Assembly (NCBI RefSeq): GCF_030540775.2
Contig: NZ_CP141266.1
Coordinates: forward strand, 2,405,001 to 2,469,000
Origin: Flavivirga abyssicola
GTDB taxonomy: Bacteria > Bacteroidota > Bacteroidia > Flavobacteriales > Flavobacteriaceae
DNA: 64,000 bases
Direction: 5' to 3'
The notes under the pieces were generated by a model that did no database searches, was not told where the DNA came from, and was given only the letters and a program-made list of their open reading frames with translations. Position numbers and translations under genes: made by a program. Positions 1 to 8,833 of the stretch are shown one piece after another; within the stretch, counting starts at the first letter, position 1; each line of letters begins with the position of its first letter.

Positions 1-2585
1 GCATACTTCGTTTTTGTCACAGAACTTCCTTCGGTGACTACTTTTTCAAGTTTTGCACCAGAGGCATCGTAAATATAAGAAATATTCCCACCGCCCAAAA
101 CAACCTGGGCAGGTAAATTTAAGTGGTTGTATGTGATATTCGTTGAAATGCCCTTGTTGGCATCGGTGAGCATGTTGCCATTGGCATCGTAAGTATAATC
201 ATCTACATTATCCAAAGCAGTATCTACAGCATCATCCTTAAACCCGTACTGGTCTATGGAAGCGGCATCTGCTACTTTCATCAGCTTATTTCCACTATCA
301 TAACTGTACGTCAAATCGTCCATAAGACCAAAAACAGTCGCACTGGCATTTCTGTGACCGTCTCTTTTTAGGTGTATAATGTTCCCATTTTTATCATAAT
401 CGACAAGCGAAAGGTCGTAATTGCCCGTATTATCAATTGCAGAGGTGACCCTATTGAGCGCATCGTATTGGTAATCGTACGTTTTTAGGCCATTGTCGGT
501 ATTGGCCGTTTTCCATTGGGTAGAACTAATGTTTCCATTGTACAGTGCATTGCTTCCCTCATTATATCCAATTTTAAAGCCAAACAGATCATTACCTAAA
601 GTTACGGGGTTATTGATCTGTTTTAGCCAGCCCCTTACATTATAGGTATAGTCTACCTCCTGCAACCTGTTCGTGTTCGATGCCCTGCCACCGACACCCT
701 TGCTTACCAAAAGCCCAAGCTTGTCATAACTGTTATCCACGATGGTTTCCTGATCAAGATCATTAATAGTCTGTTTCTGTCTCAGCAGTCTTCCTTCGTG
801 ATCATAAACAAATGCATCCTGGGTCGTAATGGCCGTTTGTCCGGTTTTTGTATGGGTCGTGGTCGATTTGTCGGCTTTACCAGCAAAGTCAAGCTTGCTG
901 GAAACAACATCCGTTGTGGACAGATAATCGTTCTTGCTTGCTACATAAACGGGGCGCCCTTTTACATCATAACCCGTAAGGGTCGTAATCCAATCGTTAG
1001 TGGTCAAGACCCTTACCTTGGAGCCTGTTGCCAGACTCCTGGTCAACTGTTTGTTGGCATCGTTATAATTGATAACGGTCTGTCCGTCGGCTGTTGCAGG
1101 TAGACTCAATCCGTCCTTATCAAAGTTGTAGTCGTCATAATAGTTTACGGTGTGTAGAACGATACTTGTATTAGGGAAATTAGCATTGGTATAATAGGAG
1201 TTGTCATAACCAGTACCGGATGTTACCTTGCTCTCATATAACTTGGTATCTAAATTGTTTACAGTGTTAAAATGGGTTTGTACATCTGCCCGTGTAGTGT
1301 ATGTTGTATTGGTGTGCAATCCTGTATAGGTTACCCTGCCAAACACATCATATTTGGTAAACAGCCATTGGTTTTGAGCTTTTAAGTTGGCATCCTGGGT
1401 CATGACAGGTCTATCCAAATTATCGTATACAATATATTCCATGTCCTTACCGGGGATTTTCTTTTCTACCAGCCTATTTCTATGATCATACCTATATTGG
1501 TAGCAAAGCTCTAAAAATTCAAAAAGGGACACGCCATTAGATGTATCCACCTTAGGCGGGATGACAAAGGAAAGGTTGCCATGGTCATCGTACACATAAT
1601 AGGTATCATGGGATACATTGGTTTGGGATACGCCATCGACCATGGACGTTCCATAGGTACGCTTAAGGACAATACGTCCCTGCTTGTCCTTAAACTCTTC
1701 TGTGGTATGTGCTTTGGATGTGGTACCATCATGGTTCTCATCTTTGGTAACGGTCTTGTAAAGTTCTCCCACGGCGTAATAGGTTGTACCTCCGGTTAAA
1801 TTGGGTTTGTAGGTAATAAGACCGTTACTCCCTAAAGGGGTCAAGGACACTTCATATAATAGTACTTCATTGGCTTCATTGGCTGCATAAACGAATTCAA
1901 TGTCATGGTTACCGCCTAATTTCCAATCTTTACCGGGAGCCCCCTGTTGCAGGACCCTGTTTAGTGGGGAGGCCTCAAAGCCCTTTTGTGAATAGGCATT
2001 GATATCTGGCAAGGCCACTCCTGTAAAATCATCTGCATAATTGGTTTGATAATACTGTTTGGTAGCTGTGGCTTTATCGCCTCGATAGGTGCCAAGGGTA
2101 CCCGATGTTTCATGATAGGGGAGCCAGTCCTTGTCCTGCCTGCCAAAGTCGTCATAATCCATATGGGTAATGATGTCCTTTTTATCATTTGGTGAAGCTT
2201 TAATGCCTATGCTCTGCATGGGCCTGCCCAGACCGTCAAAATAGGTGATCTGCTCGATAACATCGCCCTCTTTTGCCGTGGCAGCATTAAATGAATCCAT
2301 GGGAGCCTGGAAACTACGGGTAAACACATAGTTTTCATTACTGAATGTAAAAGGGGTATAATCATCTAATGCAGTCGTGTTCTCTACTATCTGTGCCGTA
2401 AAGGTACTGCCACTTTGAATCCATGTATTAGGTTTTAAAGTGATCGATTGGGTTGCCTGGAGCGTTACATCGCCGCTAGCTGCGGTAATAGTATAAGTAT
2501 TCTCTTTTACTATGTTGGGCTGTATTTGGGACAAAGCGATCTGTGATACCAATAAAAACAAAAAAGTGTATATATAATTTTTCAT
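1..2585 (-). CDS. RHS-repeat secreted protein (DUF6443-like), partial
   Basis: This reading frame opens at 2585 and stays open to the window edge, so the C-terminus is missing. The N-terminus (MKNYIYTFLFLLVSQIALSQ) is a clear signal peptide. A short stretch near residues 50-65 (TLKPNTWIQSGSTFTAQI) resembles a beta element seen in many secreted Bacteroidota proteins. The rest is rich in RHS/YD-type motifs such as DGLGRPMQS, YDDFGRQ, YDHRNRLVEK, YDNLDRPV, YDALNRVTSA and YDANGNM. RHS proteins form beta-shells that often enclose a C-terminal toxin or effector; that tip lies outside the window. The stop of the upstream RHS-like gene is only 5 nt away, so the two are probably co-transcribed. Base composition is visibly more GC-rich than in neighbouring genes. 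Confidence 0.85.
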   Translation of the reverse strand, partial: MKNYIYTFLFLLVSQIALSQIQPNIVKENTYTITAASGDVTLQATQSITLKPNTWIQSGSTFTAQIVENTTALDDYTPFTFSNENYVFTRSFQAPMDSFNAATAKEGDVIEQITYFDGLGRPMQSIGIKASPNDKKDIITHMDYDDFGRQDKDWLPYHETSGTLGTYRGDKATATKQYYQTNYADDFTGVALPDINAYSQKGFEASPLNRVLQQGAPGKDWKLGGNHDIEFVYAANEANEVLLYEVSLTPLGSNGLITYKPNLTGGTTYYAVGELYKTVTKDENHDGTTSKAHTTEEFKDKQGRIVLKRTYGTSMVDGVSQTNVSHDTYYVYDDHGNLSFVIPPKVDTSNGVSLFEFLELCYQYRYDHRNRLVEKKIPGKDMEYIVYDNLDRPVMTQDANLKAQNQWLFTKYDVFGRVTYTGLHTNTTYTTRADVQTHFNTVNNLDTKLYESKVTSGTGYDNSYYTNANFPNTSIVLHTVNYYDDYNFDKDGLSLPATADGQTVINYNDANKQLTRSLATGSKVRVLTTNDWITTLTGYDVKGRPVYVASKNDYLSTTDVVSSKLDFAGKADKSTTTHTKTGQTAITTQDAFVYDHEGRLLRQKQTINDLDQETIVDNSYDKLGLLVSKGVGGRASNTNRLQEVDYTYNVRGWLKQINNPVTLGNDLFGFKIGYNEGSNALYNGNISSTQWKTANTDNGLKTYDYQYDALNRVTSAIDNTGNYDLSLVDYDKNGNIIHLKRDGHRNASATVFGLMDDLTYSYDSGNKLMKVADAASIDQYGFKDDAVDTALDNVDDYTYDANGNMLTDANKGISTNITYNHLNLPAQVVLGGGNISYIYDASGAKLEKVVTEGSSVTKTKY

Positions 2586-2590
2586 GGGGC

Positions 2591-5500
2591 TTAGTTTTTA
2601 TAGTTGTACTTGTTCTCGCTTAATAGCTTACCGGTATCGTCCTTTATAAATTCGAGGCGGTTGAAATCGTCGTATTCATAGTATATGGTATAGCCCTTGG
2701 GATCGGTGATGCTGGTGGCTCCTACTAAGGGGTCATAGGTGTAGGTGGTGACCATGGCATCAGGTAACCCTGTCCTAATCTTATTTAGAGTAGCCATCAT
2801 AGTACTTTGATTATAAGTACCATCTTTAATTGCTGTTAATTCTGCTGCTGTTAAGGTTGCTATAACTGATGCATAGGTGGCATTTTCTATTTTGACAACA
2901 GGGTATTCTTGGTTATATCCCCAGATGTAAGTTATGGAAGTACCGTCTGTTTTCGAAACCTCAATAGGATTTCCTTTATTATCGTAGTTATGAAATTGTA
3001 CTCTGTTATCTAATGGCGTACCGTCTTTTGATGATTGAGTATATTCTGGTAATGTAATCCCATTAGGCCACGTTCTATAATTCGTACGTTGCGTACTTAA
3101 CAATTCTGAACTATCAGCAAAACCATCTTCATCTTCATCTTTATAGACTTCTACTTGGATAGGGACGGCAGTACGATGTTCTCCAGTTAAATTAGTTGGA
3201 GAAGGAGCTTTTAATTTATCTATAGCAGCCTTTTCGTTAGGGGTTAAATTGTCGAACCCTAAAGAACTTGTAGAGATGATATCATCAGGGTAAAATATTT
3301 TCGTAATTATTGGTTTTGAATCACTGGTATTAGTTTCTGATTGATTTGATTGATAATGATTGTCATAATCATAATAATATTTCGTTTCAGTACTTACTGG
3401 TAAAGTATTATAATAGGATGTTATTTTACTAGAGTATAAATGTTGCGTACCGCCAGTAAGATTGTATACCTTATAATCATTATGGTCCCAATTTGCTGGA
3501 TTTGGATCATTACCAGGTTTAAATATAATTAATGGGATATGAAATTGTAGTTTATCTTTTTTATAAAATAACCTAACAATCTCTTGCGGTAATGGAGGAT
3601 TCGTGATATGATAATAAATTGGAAAGTTTGCATATTTGTATTTATTTTCTATTTCATTAATAAGATCATAACCACCTAAAGTTTTCTTGTATGTTTTAGA
3701 AGTTAGTAGTTTTCCTCGCATCCATTCATTATCCATAGAAATAGTATATGGGAATTTATAAAAATCACCAGAATCAGGCACTGCTGTAAAACTATATTCA
3801 TTTTTACCGCCATCTCCAATTGTATTACCATTAATATATTCGGTAACATGACTGTAACCTACATGATTTCCTTGTTCATATGTAAGTGGGCTTCCTGGAC
3901 GAGCACCATATGCATCTATAACAGGAACCCCCAAAATAGTCTTTTGTATAAAATAATAACTAGGTAATGAAAAAAGTAATCCACTAGTCTCATTTAAATT
4001 TGTTAAATATTCATATGATTTTTCTATAGTTCCATTCCATTCACTATTTAAAATAGTTTTCTTTACTCTATTTCCACCACTGTATATTGCTATATTTGGG
4101 TCTAGGGATTCATTCCATGAAATGTTTACTGCAAATCCATTAAAGAAATCATATGGATCATCAACACCCGTTAATTGGCGTACTATAAGCTTGTAATCAC
4201 CTGGGGGAAGAGCACTGGAATTACCAGACCCCATAAAAATTGAATAACCACCATTTGCTCCTTGTATTCTAACCTTATAATTACAATTTACCAATTGCTC
4301 TGTAGAGCTACACGTGCCAAAATTACCCATAAATTGAACAATTGTAAATATAGATCCAGAAATTTTATTTTCAATTGTGAATGGAATTTCATATGTTTTA
4401 TTACCAACGTAATGTGTAGGTCCTTTTACCATTCCAACACTTTTAGGAGTAGTTGGGTTTATCCCGTCATAATACAAATCTTTAAAATAATCAGGTACTT
4501 TAGCTTTATTTGCTTCAAATTCAAACTCTTTTGATCCTCCAGTAGGAAGGTTGATTTTCCTTAAAAGTCCAGTTTTAGCTTTTATAGTATCTACTTTGCG
4601 GTTAATAGTGTTGCCTCCATAATCAAAAAATGTTAGAAACTGACCGTTAGTTTTTCCGTTATAATAACCCCATACATCCTGTGCATTAGAAAATCTATTT
4701 GGTAATTCTTGTTTATTAATGTATTCAAAACTATAGAATGGTTCGGTTGTTCCATTCGGTGCTATTTTTTCTATGTTATCTAAAAATAGCCGTTTTCTAG
4801 CTTTGGTATCATAGCTCATTAAAGTAGGGTTTACATTTCCTGTACTAGTATCATAATTATAGCTATAATTAAAACTGTATTTAGCTACGGAAATCGCATT
4901 TAAGTCTTTTATTTCGATTTCTTTTAGACTATACCCAAAGTTTATATCTTCTCGTTCTACATTGTCTTTTGTGAAAACAATATGGCCTTCATTGAAAACA
5001 ATCTCTTTTATTTTATATTCTTTGGATCGTATTCTTGAAAAGTATGAAGATATAGTTGTTCCGTTAAGCTCCCTTTTGTCATAAGAACGTTTGTGAAACT
5101 GAGTGCTTTCCAGTTCATAAATAAACTCTACTTTATTTCCTCTAGGGCTTTCTATAGCCACTAGTTGCCAACTATTATAATCATTAGAAAGAATAGGGCG
5201 TCCAAAATCTAACACCCCATCAGTAGTATAAGCAAATGATCGTTCTATTTCATCTCTATTTGCGATAGTACTGGAATTGTTATATTCACCAAAATAAAAT
5301 TTATAGCCATTTTCATTAGTGACAACCCAAGCTTTTATTCCCGCATGCGTAGTTGCATTTCCATAAATAGGTTCGATTTTGAAGTCTGCATAATTTTGTA
5401 ATAGAGGCTCTTTAGTTTTTTGATCGAAAATGAATTTTCCTGAATACCCCAGAAAGTTAAACATAAATTGGTCTGGAACTAAGTCTCCTATATCATTGGT

Positions 5501-5929
5501 AGCATCACTCCATACGCCTATTCTAGTAGACTCATTAGTTTCAAAAGACTCATAGTAGTTTTGGGTCAGATATCCTTTTTCGTCACTATTCCATGTATCA
5601 TCAGCTTTCCCTCTTATTTGTCTGGAAACCATACCTCCATAATTTAATGCCCATCCTATACCCACTCTTGGAGCAATCTCTTCAACTCGGATACCTCTAG
5701 CATGGTATGAAAGACTTATTGGGATTTGAAGACCGTCTAAGTCAATAGTATAAAAGGGAATATTAATGGTTGGTAAACCTGAATAATGAGACACAGGGAT
5801 TTCTACAAATTTAGATAGTGACGATGCTTCAGGGCTCGGTGGCAGTATTTCTGGTGAATTTTGAGCCTTTGCTCCAATACCACATAAAATGATTAAAGCA
5901 AATACAATTAACGAAGAAAGTCTTTTCAT
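2591..5929 (-). CDS. Large secreted SpvB/RHS-like protein
   Basis: A 1112-residue protein with a signal peptide (MKRLSSLIVFALIILCGIGAKAQ region, residues 1-23). The N-terminal third carries motifs typical of the start of SpvB/RHS-type shells in Bacteroidota (GLPTINIPFYTIDLDGLQIP, SLSYHARGIRVEEIAPRVG, GWALNYGG). The last 150 residues have YD/RHS repeat signatures (YIWGYNQEYPVVKIENA, YTYDPLVGATSITDPKGY, YYEYDDFNRLEFIKDDTGK). It ends just before the downstream RHS gene, so the pair probably acts as one secreted or surface complex. The last 170 bp or so (2591-2760) are GC-richer, like the downstream gene, while the rest is AT-rich like the genome. The function is unknown; toxin delivery or surface adhesion is inference. 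Confidence 0.8.
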   Translation of the reverse strand: MKRLSSLIVFALIILCGIGAKAQNSPEILPPSPEASSLSKFVEIPVSHYSGLPTINIPFYTIDLDGLQIPISLSYHARGIRVEEIAPRVGIGWALNYGGMVSRQIRGKADDTWNSDEKGYLTQNYYESFETNESTRIGVWSDATNDIGDLVPDQFMFNFLGYSGKFIFDQKTKEPLLQNYADFKIEPIYGNATTHAGIKAWVVTNENGYKFYFGEYNNSSTIANRDEIERSFAYTTDGVLDFGRPILSNDYNSWQLVAIESPRGNKVEFIYELESTQFHKRSYDKRELNGTTISSYFSRIRSKEYKIKEIVFNEGHIVFTKDNVEREDINFGYSLKEIEIKDLNAISVAKYSFNYSYNYDTSTGNVNPTLMSYDTKARKRLFLDNIEKIAPNGTTEPFYSFEYINKQELPNRFSNAQDVWGYYNGKTNGQFLTFFDYGGNTINRKVDTIKAKTGLLRKINLPTGGSKEFEFEANKAKVPDYFKDLYYDGINPTTPKSVGMVKGPTHYVGNKTYEIPFTIENKISGSIFTIVQFMGNFGTCSSTEQLVNCNYKVRIQGANGGYSIFMGSGNSSALPPGDYKLIVRQLTGVDDPYDFFNGFAVNISWNESLDPNIAIYSGGNRVKKTILNSEWNGTIEKSYEYLTNLNETSGLLFSLPSYYFIQKTILGVPVIDAYGARPGSPLTYEQGNHVGYSHVTEYINGNTIGDGGKNEYSFTAVPDSGDFYKFPYTISMDNEWMRGKLLTSKTYKKTLGGYDLINEIENKYKYANFPIYYHITNPPLPQEIVRLFYKKDKLQFHIPLIIFKPGNDPNPANWDHNDYKVYNLTGGTQHLYSSKITSYYNTLPVSTETKYYYDYDNHYQSNQSETNTSDSKPIITKIFYPDDIISTSSLGFDNLTPNEKAAIDKLKAPSPTNLTGEHRTAVPIQVEVYKDEDEDGFADSSELLSTQRTNYRTWPNGITLPEYTQSSKDGTPLDNRVQFHNYDNKGNPIEVSKTDGTSITYIWGYNQEYPVVKIENATYASVIATLTAAELTAIKDGTYNQSTMMATLNKIRTGLPDAMVTTYTYDPLVGATSITDPKGYTIYYEYDDFNRLEFIKDDTGKLLSENKYNYKN

Positions 5930-6231
5930 AAGGTTATGGGTTGATTAATTCTAAAATAATAAGCCATAAAATTACTGAACACTCAAAGAATAAAAGTAAG
6001 GTAAAACCTTACTTTTAGTAAGGTTTAATGTTAAAATTTGGTAAGCTTTTATTGATTTAGTCTTGATTAAAATAAATTTCTACCTTGAGTTTTAAGTAGT
6101 TTTTACAGGTAACTATAATCTGAAAGGAAATTGAGTGTGCTTGATAAATATTTGATTTTTAAAATATTATAACAAGTTTTTTGTTTTTTTGTAACATTTG
6201 CAACAAGCTATAAATTAAGTATATTAGCAGC
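5930..6231. other. Divergent intergenic region with palindrome and repeat
   Basis: This gap separates the divergent RHS-like and Rrf2 genes. A perfect inverted repeat lies at 5993-6015 (AAAGTAAGGT, aaa, ACCTTACTTT), followed by a third half-copy, AGTAAGGTTT, at 6018-6027. This arrangement could be an operator or a small hairpin. The rest is AT-rich without a coding frame. A sequence resembling TAnnTTTG with one extra base (TAACATTTG, about 6192-6200) precedes the Rrf2 gene. Confidence 0.4.
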
Positions 6232-6645
6232 ATGCTATCCAAAAAGACAAAATACGGATTAAAAGCGCTAACTTATATTGCTAAAAGTGTTGGAGATCTA
6301 CCTGTACAAATAAGTGAGATTTCAAAGAGCGAAAATATTCCACAGAAGTTTTTGGAAAGTATTATGCTTACGCTTAGAAAATCTGGCTTTCTAGGCTCAA
6401 AAAAAGGAAAACACGGTGGTTATTACCTCATAAAAGAACCCTCTGAGATCAAAATGGCAGACGTTATGCGTGTTTTAGAAGGCCCTATCGCTATGGTGCC
6501 TTGCGTAAGCTTAAATTTCTATGAGAAATGTGATGACTGTCCAGATGAGCATGAATGCAGTGTTCATAAACTTATGATCCAAGTGCGTGACAATACTTTA
6601 AAAGTATTAAGAAATAATACTTTAGAAGATCTGTCGGCAAGTTAG
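6232..6645 (+). CDS. Rrf2 family transcriptional regulator
   Basis: A 137-residue protein of the Rrf2/IscR/CymR family. The N-terminal winged helix is recognisable (MLSKKTKYGLKALTYIA, then IPQKFLESIMLTLRKSGFL and the wing KKGKHGGYYL). The C-terminal part has four cysteines (C91, C100, C103, C109) that could hold an Fe-S cluster as in IscR, although the spacing differs from the IscR pattern. It stands just upstream of the sulfate assimilation operon in the same direction, so control of cysteine synthesis is the simplest proposal, by analogy with CymR. A gap of about 170 nt with its own promoter-like site separates it from that operon. Confidence 0.9.
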   Translation: MLSKKTKYGLKALTYIAKSVGDLPVQISEISKSENIPQKFLESIMLTLRKSGFLGSKKGKHGGYYLIKEPSEIKMADVMRVLEGPIAMVPCVSLNFYEKCDDCPDEHECSVHKLMIQVRDNTLKVLRNNTLEDLSAS

Positions 6646-6741
6646 GTATTGAAAATTTCATAAAATAAATCGATTTTCTCTATAATTTGGGTTAACTAAC
6701 CTAAAAATATTCCATTATTCCAAATAAGTTGTTAATAATTT

Positions 6742-6770
6742 TTGTCATGTTATAAAAAGTTTTACTTTTG
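6742..6770 (+). promoter_or_regulatory. Bacteroidota-type promoter of the cys operon
   Basis: A TTG at 6742-6744 and TACTTTTG at 6763-6770 are spaced by 18 nt. They match the TTG/TAnnTTTG consensus of the main sigma factor of Bacteroidota. Transcription would start about 6776, 35-40 nt before the first operon gene. Confidence 0.65.
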
Positions 6771-6797
6771 TAATTCCTATTAAATCGATAGGATTAA
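6771..6797 (+). promoter_or_regulatory. Inverted repeat at the cys operon start, possible operator
   Basis: TCCTAT (6775-6780) and ATAGGA (6788-6793) flank a 7-nt spacer, and the dyad extends imperfectly outwards with TAA/TTA. It overlaps the predicted transcription start, which is where a repressor such as the neighbouring Rrf2 protein could bind. That role is inference. Confidence 0.4.
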
Positions 6798-6813
6798 TGT
6801 AATACAACGACAA

Positions 6814-7071
6814 ATGATAGCGCAGATGTTATTAAAAAACAAAGAAAAGTCTACTTATAAAGCCGATAGTGTTGGTGAAAAACCTATTCGTAGCGTTGCT
6901 AAAGCTTTAAGTTGGAGGGTTATAGGGACTCTAGATACATTAGTTGTTTCTTATGTACTAACTCAAGAAATAACCGTGGCCTCACTCATAGCATCTGTAG
7001 ACTTTTTAACTAAAATGGTGTTATACTTTTTCCATGAAAGAGTTTGGAATAAGATTAAATGGGGAAAATAA
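6814..7071 (+). CDS. DUF2061 small membrane protein
   Basis: An 85-residue protein with the DUF2061 pattern: a conserved SVAKALSWRVIGTLDTLVVS segment followed by two hydrophobic stretches and a C-terminal FHERVWNKIKWG motif. It is predicted to have two membrane spans. The biochemical role of DUF2061 is not established, but it often occurs near sulfate assimilation genes in Bacteroidota. Here it is the first gene of the cys operon and slightly overlaps the longest possible frame of cysH. A role in sulfate or sulfite handling at the membrane is inference from position only. A second possible start is the ATG at 6826. Confidence 0.8.
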   Translation: MIAQMLLKNKEKSTYKADSVGEKPIRSVAKALSWRVIGTLDTLVVSYVLTQEITVASLIASVDFLTKMVLYFFHERVWNKIKWGK

Positions 7072-7082
7072 ATAGAAAGAAG

Positions 7083-7703
7083 ATGTTTACAGAAAATCAA
7101 ATACAAGAATTGAATGAGGCATTTAAAGATGCATCGCCAATAGACATTATTAAAAAGGCTTTTGAGCTTAATAATAAAACGGTAGTAACAACTAACTTCA
7201 GACCTTACGAAGCTGCTATTTTACATGCGGTAAGTTCGGTTGAAGCAAAAGTACCGGTAGTTTGGTGTGACACGGGTTATAATACACCCCAAACATATAG
7301 ACATGCAGAGCAGATGATAAAAGATTTAGATTTAAATGTCTTTTTATACGTACCAAAACAAACATCATCGCATCGCGATGTGGTTATGGGCATTCCAAGT
7401 ATTGACGCGCCAGAACATGCTTTGTTTACAGAACAGGTAAAGCTTGAGCCATTTAAAAGAGCGATGGAAGAACACAAACCAAATGTTTGGTTTACAAACC
7501 TGCGCCAAGGGCAAACAGCATTTAGAAATAGTATTGGAATTTTTAGTTTGAGTAAAGATGGTGTCTTAAAAGTGAGCCCATTTTACTATTGGTCTGATGA
7601 AAAGTTAGATAGTTATTTAGAAGAAAATAATTTACCAAACGAATTTAAATATTTCGACCCTACTAAAGCCTTAGAAAATAGAGAGTGTGGTTTGCACGCT
7701 TAG
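7083..7703 (+). CDS. cysH: Phosphoadenylyl-sulfate (or APS) reductase CysH
   Basis: It reduces activated sulfate to sulfite with thiol electrons. The PP-loop-like fold is recognisable (TNFRPYEAAILHAV, WCDTGYNTPQTYRHAEQ), as are TNLRQGQTAFRN and the C-terminal ECGLHA, which holds the catalytic cysteine. The CC and CxxC cysteine pairs that bind a 4Fe-4S cluster in bacterial APS reductases are absent; only the cysteines in VVWCDTG and ECGLHA remain. That argues for PAPS as substrate, yet no APS kinase is seen nearby. The ATG at 7083 follows a GAAAGAAG stretch and gives 206 residues; an in-frame ATG at 7059 that overlaps the preceding gene is the alternative. Confidence 0.9.
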   Translation: MFTENQIQELNEAFKDASPIDIIKKAFELNNKTVVTTNFRPYEAAILHAVSSVEAKVPVVWCDTGYNTPQTYRHAEQMIKDLDLNVFLYVPKQTSSHRDVVMGIPSIDAPEHALFTEQVKLEPFKRAMEEHKPNVWFTNLRQGQTAFRNSIGIFSLSKDGVLKVSPFYYWSDEKLDSYLEENNLPNEFKYFDPTKALENRECGLHA

Positions 7704-7772
7704 AATAATATACAGTTAGAGAAAATAGAAGAAAAATATTTGTGCATTAGTAGCAAATAACAAAATAAGATT

Positions 7773-8678
7773 ATGAATAAAAACACATCACATATCAACT
7801 CGCTAGAAAATGAAGCGATCTACATTATGAGGGAAGTAGCGGCACAGTTTGAAAAACCAGTGTTGTTATTTTCAGGAGGAAAAGATTCTATCACTTTGGT
7901 GAGACTGGCAGTAAAAGCCTTTTACCCAGCTAAAGTTCCGTTTCCTTTAATGCATATTGATACAGGGCATAATTTCCCTGAAACTATAGAGTTTAGAGAC
8001 AGATTGGTTAAAGAATTAGGTCTAGAACTTATTGTGAGAAATGTACAGGACTCTATCGATCAAGGAAAAGTAAAAGAGGAATCTGGACGTTATGCAAGTA
8101 GAAATATGTTGCAGACAACAACACTTTTAGATGCTCTTGAGGAGTTTAAGTTTGATGCTGCAATAGGTGGTGCGCGTCGTGATGAAGAAAAGGCTAGAGC
8201 TAAAGAACGTATTTTTTCTGTGCGTGATGACTTCGGACAGTGGGATGAGAAAAACCAACGCCCGGAATTGTTCGATATGCTGAATGGAAATATTGAGCAC
8301 GGACAAAATGTTCGTGTATTCCCAATTTCAAACTGGACAGAATTAGATGTGTGGTCTTATATAGAAAAGGAAAATATTGAAATTCCTTCTATTTATTTTG
8401 CTCACAAACGTAAAGTGTTTTTAAGAGACGGAATGATTTGGTCTGCTGAAGATGGTGTTGTTTATAGAGATGACAATGAAGAAGTGATTGAAGAATTAGT
8501 ACGTTTTAGAACTGTAGGAGATATGAGTTGTACAGCAGCGGTATTATCAGATGCAGTTTCTATTTCTAAGGTCGTGCAAGAAATTAGAGAAAGTACGATT
8601 TCAGAACGTGGTGCGCGTATTGACGATAAACGTTCTGAAGCAGCCATGGAAAAACGTAAACAGCAAGGGTATTTCTAA
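7773..8678 (+). CDS. cysD: Sulfate adenylyltransferase small subunit CysD
   Basis: With CysN it makes adenosine 5'-phosphosulfate from ATP and sulfate. The 301-residue length is normal for the family. The N-type PP-loop SGGKDS is at residues 34-39, followed by MHIDTGHNFPET. Further conserved blocks are GGARRDEEKARAKER, PISNWTELDVW and RTVGDMSCTAAV, and the C-terminus SERGARIDDKRSEAAMEKRK is typical. It is the third gene of the operon, 69 nt after cysH. Confidence 0.97.
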   Translation: MNKNTSHINSLENEAIYIMREVAAQFEKPVLLFSGGKDSITLVRLAVKAFYPAKVPFPLMHIDTGHNFPETIEFRDRLVKELGLELIVRNVQDSIDQGKVKEESGRYASRNMLQTTTLLDALEEFKFDAAIGGARRDEEKARAKERIFSVRDDFGQWDEKNQRPELFDMLNGNIEHGQNVRVFPISNWTELDVWSYIEKENIEIPSIYFAHKRKVFLRDGMIWSAEDGVVYRDDNEEVIEELVRFRTVGDMSCTAAVLSDAVSISKVVQEIRESTISERGARIDDKRSEAAMEKRKQQGYF

Positions 8679-8832
8679 GCCCCCTAGCCCCCGAAGGGGG
8701 AATTATCAAGTTTGCTAATATAATCCTGTAAGGCTTCAAAAGCCTTGCAGATATAAAAATAAAAGATTAAAACTAATATTTAAAACATACCCGTAAAAGC
8801 TCCCTCTCCTTTGGAGAGGGTTGGGGAGAGGC
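8679..8832 (+). repeat. Two palindromic repeats between cysD and cysN
   Basis: Directly after the cysD stop comes a C-rich/G-rich palindrome (8679-8704, core CCCCCGAAGGGGG). A second element at 8798-8832 has the perfect core CCCTCTCCTTTGGAGAGGG (8802-8820) followed by TTGGGGAGAGG, and it touches the cysN start codon. The same type of element recurs at cobA, the second metH gene, dtd and tyrA, so this is a dispersed repeat family. The hairpin would occupy the usual ribosome-binding region of cysN. Confidence 0.75.
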
Positions 8833-8833
8833 C

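Noticed and set aside
798-2188. Four short open frames in both directions in the first 2.2 kb
   Set aside because: They lie inside the long minus-strand RHS frame (1-2585), which is open throughout and has clear family motifs, so the short frames are shadows.
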